Positions 60,156-64,000 of a DNA stretch of 64,000 nucleotides are shown piece after piece. Each line of letters begins with the position of its first letter. Positions within the stretch are counted from its first letter, which is position 1. The DNA comes from Hydrogenispora ethanolica (GTDB lineage Bacteria; Bacillota; UBA4882; UBA8346). The notes beneath the pieces were generated by a model that had not been told where the DNA came from, ran no database searches, and worked only from the letters and a program-made list of their open reading frames with translations. The translations under genes were made by a program, and so were the position numbers. The stretch spans positions 106,824-170,823 of the forward strand of contig NZ_SLUN01000007.1 in the NCBI RefSeq assembly GCF_004340685.1, given 5' to 3'.

Positions 60156-61358
60156 ATGGCATCAGTTTGGCAAGGAATGCTCATTTTTGGTGGCGGATTG
60201 GTATCCGGAATCCTCATCAGCCTATGCGTCGGAAAACTGCGGCGCCGGTCGCGAGTAGATTCGCTCCGGGAATTGGAGGAGTTGAGCCTGCGTTTGAAGG
60301 ATTCGTTCGCGGCCATCTCGTACGAGGCTTTGAACCGCAATACCGAACAGTTTTTGAATTTAGCCGCCGAAACACTGCAGCACCAATCCCGTGCCGGCGA
60401 GCAGGCCCTGGATACCAAGAAACAGTTAATCGATCAGAGCCTGGACTCCATGAATAAGGAGATCGGCCGGGTCCATGAGTTGGTCAATCTCCTGGAGCGC
60501 GACCGGCAGCAAAAATTCGGGGAGCTCTCTAGCCAATTACGGCAGGCGGTGGAGCAGACTGCCCGGCTGCGGGAGACCACCGACAGCTTGCGGAGTGTTC
60601 TCGGTAATTCGCGGATTCGCGGACAGTGGGGCGAGCGGATGGCCGAGGACATTCTGCGGACCGCGGGATTGATCGAGGGCGTCAACTATCGCAAACAGCA
60701 ATGGTCCGGGGCGGGGAGCCGGCCCGATTTTACCTTTTTGCTCCCCAAAAACCTCAAGCTTAATATGGACGTCAAATTTCCGCTGGACAACTTTCTCCTG
60801 TTCATGCAGTGCGAGGAGGAGAACCGGCGGGAAGAGTTTAAACAGCAGTTCCTGAAGGATGTCCGGAACCGGATGAAAGAGGTGACGACCCGGGACTATA
60901 TCAACCCCGCGGAGAATACTCTGGATTATGTGCTGGTCTTCATCCCCAACGAGCAGATCTACGGGTTTATCCATGAGAGCGACGGCAGTCTGCTGGATGA
61001 AGCGATCCGGAACCGGGTCATCCTCTGTTCGCCGCTGACGTTGTATGCCTTCTTGGCTGTCATCCGGCAGGCAGTGGAGAACTTCAATCTGGAACGGACC
61101 ACGGGGGAGATTCTTTCGTTGATGGGGAGTTTTTATAAGCAATGGGAGGCCTTCTGCTCTTCCTGCGACCGCCTGGGCAAACGGCTGGAGGATGCGCAGA
61201 AAGAGTACGCTGCCCTCATCACCACCCGCCGCAACCAATTGGAGAAGCCGTTGCGTTATATTGAGGAGCTGCGCAAGCAAAACGGCCTACCGCTGGAACC
61301 CCTGACCATGGAGGCGGCCGCGACGGGGGAAGCGAAAGCGGATTCCGCTGAAAAATAG
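60156..61358 (+). CDS. rmuC: DNA recombination protein RmuC
   Basis: 400 residues. An N-terminal transmembrane segment (LIFGGGLVSGILISLCVG) precedes a long coiled coil (about 35-145) and the RmuC domain: NSRIRGQWGERMAEDILRTAG, RPDFTFLLP, DVKFPLDNFLLF, then YVLVFIPNEQIYGFIHE. The domain is nuclease-like, and RmuC limits inversions at inverted repeats. ATG 60156 follows GGGGGCGGAGG. The murI gene follows after 54 bases. Confidence 0.94.
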   Translation: MASVWQGMLIFGGGLVSGILISLCVGKLRRRSRVDSLRELEELSLRLKDSFAAISYEALNRNTEQFLNLAAETLQHQSRAGEQALDTKKQLIDQSLDSMNKEIGRVHELVNLLERDRQQKFGELSSQLRQAVEQTARLRETTDSLRSVLGNSRIRGQWGERMAEDILRTAGLIEGVNYRKQQWSGAGSRPDFTFLLPKNLKLNMDVKFPLDNFLLFMQCEEENRREEFKQQFLKDVRNRMKEVTTRDYINPAENTLDYVLVFIPNEQIYGFIHESDGSLLDEAIRNRVILCSPLTLYAFLAVIRQAVENFNLERTTGEILSLMGSFYKQWEAFCSSCDRLGKRLEDAQKEYAALITTRRNQLEKPLRYIEELRKQNGLPLEPLTMEAAATGEAKADSAEK

Positions 61359-61412
61359 GAAACGCTTGCCCGACTGAAAGCCCAGACTATCCAAGATCGA
61401 GGTGTTTTTGAA

Positions 61413-62216
61413 ATGTCCAGTTCCGCTCCGATCGGAGTGTTTGATTCCGGGGTCGGCGGCCTTTCGATTTTGCGAGAGATCCGCACGCTGTTGCCGCATG
61501 AGGACCTGATATATCTGGCCGATTCCGGCCATTGCCCGTATGGGACCAAGCCGCCGGAGGAGATTCGCCGGCGAACCCTGGAAGTCTCCCGCGTTCTGGC
61601 GGCCGAGGGAGTCAAGGCGATCGTAGTCGCTTGTAATGCGGCCTGCACCGCCGGATTAGAAGCGATCCGCGCGGCTCATCCCGGGCTGCCCGTGGTCGGA
61701 GTGGAGCCGGCGCTCAAGCCGGCGCACGGCCGGAGCCGCAATGGTAGGATCGGCGTCCTGGCCACTCAACTGACCCTTCGCGGCAGCCGGTTCTCCGGGC
61801 TGATGGAACGGTACGGCGACGGGGTCCAAGTATTCACGCAAGCGGCGCCGGGCCTGGTGGAGCTGGTGGAGTCGGGCCAGACCGCGACGTCCGCCGCCGA
61901 GACCATGCTCCGCAGCTACCTGGAGCCCTTATTGGAACAGGGCATCGATACGCTGGTGCTCGGCTGCACCCACTATCCGTTTCTCCGGCCGCTCATTCAA
62001 AAGCTGGCTGGACCGGAACTGCTGGTCCTCGACACCGGGGCGGCGGTGGCCCGGCAGACGGAACGGGTGCTGACCGAACGCGGCCTCATGAATGAAGACA
62101 AAGCTCCCGGCCGAGACCGTTTTTACACCAGCGGCGACCTCCGGCAGGTCGCGCCGGTCATCCGCCAGCTTTGGGGTGATCCGCAACTGGCGGTGCTTCA
62201 AGTTCCCGAGTCCTGA
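61413..62216 (+). CDS. murI: Glutamate racemase
   Basis: 267 residues. The catalytic Cys pair is Cys74 in VVACNAACT and Cys185 in LGCTHYPFL. The substrate loop IGVFDSGVGGLSIL is at the start, with YLADSGHCPYG near residue 35. It makes D-glutamate for peptidoglycan in the cytoplasm. ATG 61413 follows GAGGTG. It fits the cell-wall genes around it (PBP1A, NlpC/P60), although the immediate neighbour is rmuC. Confidence 0.96.
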   Translation: MSSSAPIGVFDSGVGGLSILREIRTLLPHEDLIYLADSGHCPYGTKPPEEIRRRTLEVSRVLAAEGVKAIVVACNAACTAGLEAIRAAHPGLPVVGVEPALKPAHGRSRNGRIGVLATQLTLRGSRFSGLMERYGDGVQVFTQAAPGLVELVESGQTATSAAETMLRSYLEPLLEQGIDTLVLGCTHYPFLRPLIQKLAGPELLVLDTGAAVARQTERVLTERGLMNEDKAPGRDRFYTSGDLRQVAPVIRQLWGDPQLAVLQVPES

Positions 62217-62530
62217 ATCCGGATTTTGAAACTCAGTTCGCAGCGCCGATATTTTCGACCGATAGCATGGAAACCGCGCCGCTCCGAATATAATGAAGTA
62301 TCCTTGAGAGCGAGGGAGGCGATTCAACTCCAACCGACGTTGCAGATCCTGTTACGGGATGATCGACATTCAACGGTGGGAAGGAGGGGTGGCGGAGCAG
62401 CGAAGCCGATTTGGTTTCTGACATCATTACTGAAACGATTCTAGCGATCCATGGCGTTCCCGGCAGGTTCATGCCACGATGAAACAGCCGGGACTGAGGT
62501 TCTTGTGATTGCAAGAACGGATTGAATCGA
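62217..62530. other. Gene-free stretch after murI
   Basis: No supported gene or hairpin seen. Confidence 0.4.
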
Positions 62531-62554
62531 CCCGGGGCCGGCTCCCCGGGTTTT
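62531..62554 (+). terminator. Hairpin with short T run downstream of murI
   Basis: CCCGGGG (62531-62537) pairs with CCCCGGG (62544-62550), then TTTT. It is 315 bases from murI, so its transcript is uncertain. Confidence 0.6.
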
Positions 62555-62622
62555 CGATTGTTGCACTCCATCCTGGCCCGCCTTCGCGAACCGGCGCCTT
62601 ATCCGCGTTCTTCTCTGCTTGC

Positions 62623-62757
62623 TAAAAGCCATGTGATAAAGTCTCTTTCCAATCGATTCGACTGGCAAGAGGATCCCAAAACGACTTTATCACTTGCTTC
62701 TCTGAGCTTTTATGTTCAACCTGACCTGCGGCCAGGGTTTATCACAACGCTTTTAAG
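62623..62757 (-). repeat. Dispersed ~130-bp element, single copy (locus F), reverse orientation
   Basis: Same arms as locus A, read on the minus strand. The core is unlike any other copy. The hairpin carries changes (CTGACCTGCGGCCAGGG). The flanks to 63045 hold no supported gene. Confidence 0.88.
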
Positions 62758-63045
62758 ATCCTTCGGTGAATTGACGCTATTTTTATTCCCGGCAAAAACT
62801 TTACCGTACTGTCCCAGGTTTTTTGCTCTTTGAATATATTATCGTATTCATCCGGCGGTTCAATGGAGAAATTGCCGTTTTGGAAAACACGTTAAAGCAT
62901 CGCGTTTTTCCAAAAGCCCTTTTCGATAGATTGAATCACCGGAGTCGTAGCACTGAGACAGGGAGGGAAAGTTGTTCCCGGACGGCTCACCAGGGGGTGT
63001 GCCGTAGCCGGAGGTGGGAAAGAATCATTGGGATAGGAAGAAGCG

Positions 63046-63411
63046 ATGTTCATCATGAAGCAGGCGGTATTCATTGTCGGCCTGGTGCTGTTGTTAATCG
63101 GCGGGCTGGCGCTGCCGGCGTTCGCCGGCGCTCAGGATTTCGTGCTGGTCAACCGGACCGGGGTCGATCTGTACGGGGTGTATATTTCGCCGTCCGACCG
63201 GGATGATTGGGAGGAAAACGTGCTGCACTACGTGTTGGAAGACGGCGACAGCATCCGGATCACCTTCTCAAACTACCGGGAGGCCTATTGGGATCTGATG
63301 GTGAAGGATCGTTACGGCAACAGCGTCTATTGGCGCGGCTTAGATCTCAGCCGGATTTCACGGGTGATTTTACACGCCAATGCCGGCCAGATCTGGGCGG
63401 AATATGAATGA
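63046..63411 (+). CDS. Small secreted protein of unknown function
   Basis: 121 residues. A Sec signal peptide (about 1-28, FIVGLVLLLIGGLALPAFA) precedes one compact beta-rich domain: DFVLVNRTGVDLYGVYISPS, then W..NVLHYVLEDGDSIRITF, then YWDLMVKDRYGNSVYWRGLDL and a final strand ending IWAEYE. This 'NRTG..LYG.YISPS' pattern occurs in secreted proteins of several phyla with no proven role. ATG 63046 follows AGGAAG. No Cys. It stands alone with a terminator 72 bases later. Confidence 0.75.
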   Translation: MFIMKQAVFIVGLVLLLIGGLALPAFAGAQDFVLVNRTGVDLYGVYISPSDRDDWEENVLHYVLEDGDSIRITFSNYREAYWDLMVKDRYGNSVYWRGLDLSRISRVILHANAGQIWAEYE

Positions 63412-63483
63412 CGGCCCGGGATGGCCAATTGCAGCTGAAAAAGGTTTGACTGAAAACCCTGGCGGGATGCAAGGGTGGACTGA

Positions 63484-63512
63484 AAAACCCGGGGCAAGCG
63501 CTCCGGGTTTTA
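63484..63512 (+). terminator. Terminator after the small secreted protein gene
   Basis: AAAACCCGG (63484-63492) pairs with CCGGGTTTT (63503-63511) with an inner GC-AAGC-GC stem. Confidence 0.8.
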
Positions 63513-63843
63513 TATTGGCCGATGAGCCGGATAGGGCCGGGGACTCCGTCAAAGGTCACCAACGGAGACGCAGCGATTGGGGAATCCTCCAACGGTTCGC
63601 GATTAACCGGACCTATGGCCGCCTCGCTTTGAGAGAAAAGCTATCACTGCCATTTTCGCCCTTTCGTTCGATAGCCAAAACCAACCGGGCGGATGGGTTC
63701 AAAAATTGTTTTTTCCGGATCGTTACAAAACTCACCCCCAAAAATAACTCATCAAGGCAGCACAATCTCCTCGCCCCGCCGGATCCGGCTGGGCCATCCA
63801 ATCTTTCCCCCTGATTTTACCCAACTTTAGCTGCATTTCCCAC

Positions 63844-63895
63844 TTATCCACAACCAAAATTCATTAACCCCATTCAATGATCCCGTTTATCCACA
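63844..63895 (+). promoter_or_regulatory. Pair of consensus DnaA boxes
   Basis: TTATCCACA occurs at 63844-63852 and 63887-63895, both perfect and in the same orientation, 43 bases apart, in AT-leaning sequence with no gene (63513-64000). DnaA boxes cluster at oriC or in front of dnaA. The ribosomal-protein operon at 24 kb is often near the origin in Bacillota. Whether more boxes follow lies outside the window. Confidence 0.5.
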
Positions 63896-64000
63896 GGAAT
63901 AGAACACTACTTAGAAAATACAAACGGCAACGAAAAAGGAGCCCATGGAGCACTTAATCAACGTTTAGACAGCAGGATTTCGGGCTTCTAACGAAACAAT

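Overview
The window looks like the chromosome of a spore-forming, carbohydrate-fermenting member of the Bacillota. The evidence is LonC (a Lon paralogue seen in endospore formers), a SleB/CwlJ-type cortex-hydrolase domain, a T-box leader on tyrS, an rpsF-ssb-rpsR-rplI operon with an S6:S18 leader, DeoR/LacI-controlled sugar operons, and many TTG/GTG starts behind strong AGGAGG sites. A PagL-like outer-membrane lipid A deacylase suggests a diderm envelope. A Hydrogenispora-like lineage would fit, but that is inference, not something the sequence proves.

Layout. 1-1320: end of a FeoB G domain and a DtxR/MntR regulator with an IdeR-like box. 1.4-10.3 kb: a sugar operon (DeoR regulator, DhaK-like and DhaL subunits, 1-phosphofructokinase-like kinase, class II aldolase, RbsB/A/C-type importer). 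10.3-11.3 kb: a gene-poor stretch with a lipoprotein remnant. 11.3-15.7 kb: an AT-richer module (OmpR-type two-component system, Fe-S-type flavoprotein, 14-TM MFS efflux pump); two identical 11-bp-spaced direct repeats tie the regulator to itself and to the flavoprotein. 16.4-23.7 kb: pectin use (LacI regulator, KduI, KduD, a 1248-residue PL9 pectate lyase lipoprotein). 23.9-28.1 kb: rpsF-ssb-rpsR, MazG-like, rplI, lonC. 28.4-35.8 kb: coiled-coil repeat protein, YgaP-type membrane protein, GNAT/EamA pair, amino-acid ABC importer whose permease carries an extracellular PEGA domain, prenyl synthase, PagL-like protein. 36-39 kb: nitroreductase, T-box and tyrS. 39.5-42.7 kb: UgpBAE-type sugar importer. 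42.9-46.8 kb: NlpC/P60, Nudix, rhomboid and GGDEF proteins. 47-54.6 kb: ArsR, a TPP enzyme, SerC, a LysM cell-wall hydrolase, a hypothetical protein and a REC-HDOD protein. 54.8-59.8 kb: PBP1A, a palindromic region and an intact-looking group II intron. 60.1-63.4 kb: RmuC, MurI and a small secreted protein. Two consensus DnaA boxes lie at the right end.

The most unusual content is non-coding. A ~130-bp element with conserved arms and a variable core occurs ten times at six loci, three times starting exactly at the stop codon of the gene before it. A separate class of intergenic arrays (six loci) is built from one short word and its reverse complement, with a different word at nearly every locus. 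A 57-bp element occurs twice, 35 kb apart. Among proteins, the DhaK homologue has Asn at both active-site His positions, which suggests different chemistry or a different substrate for its operon.
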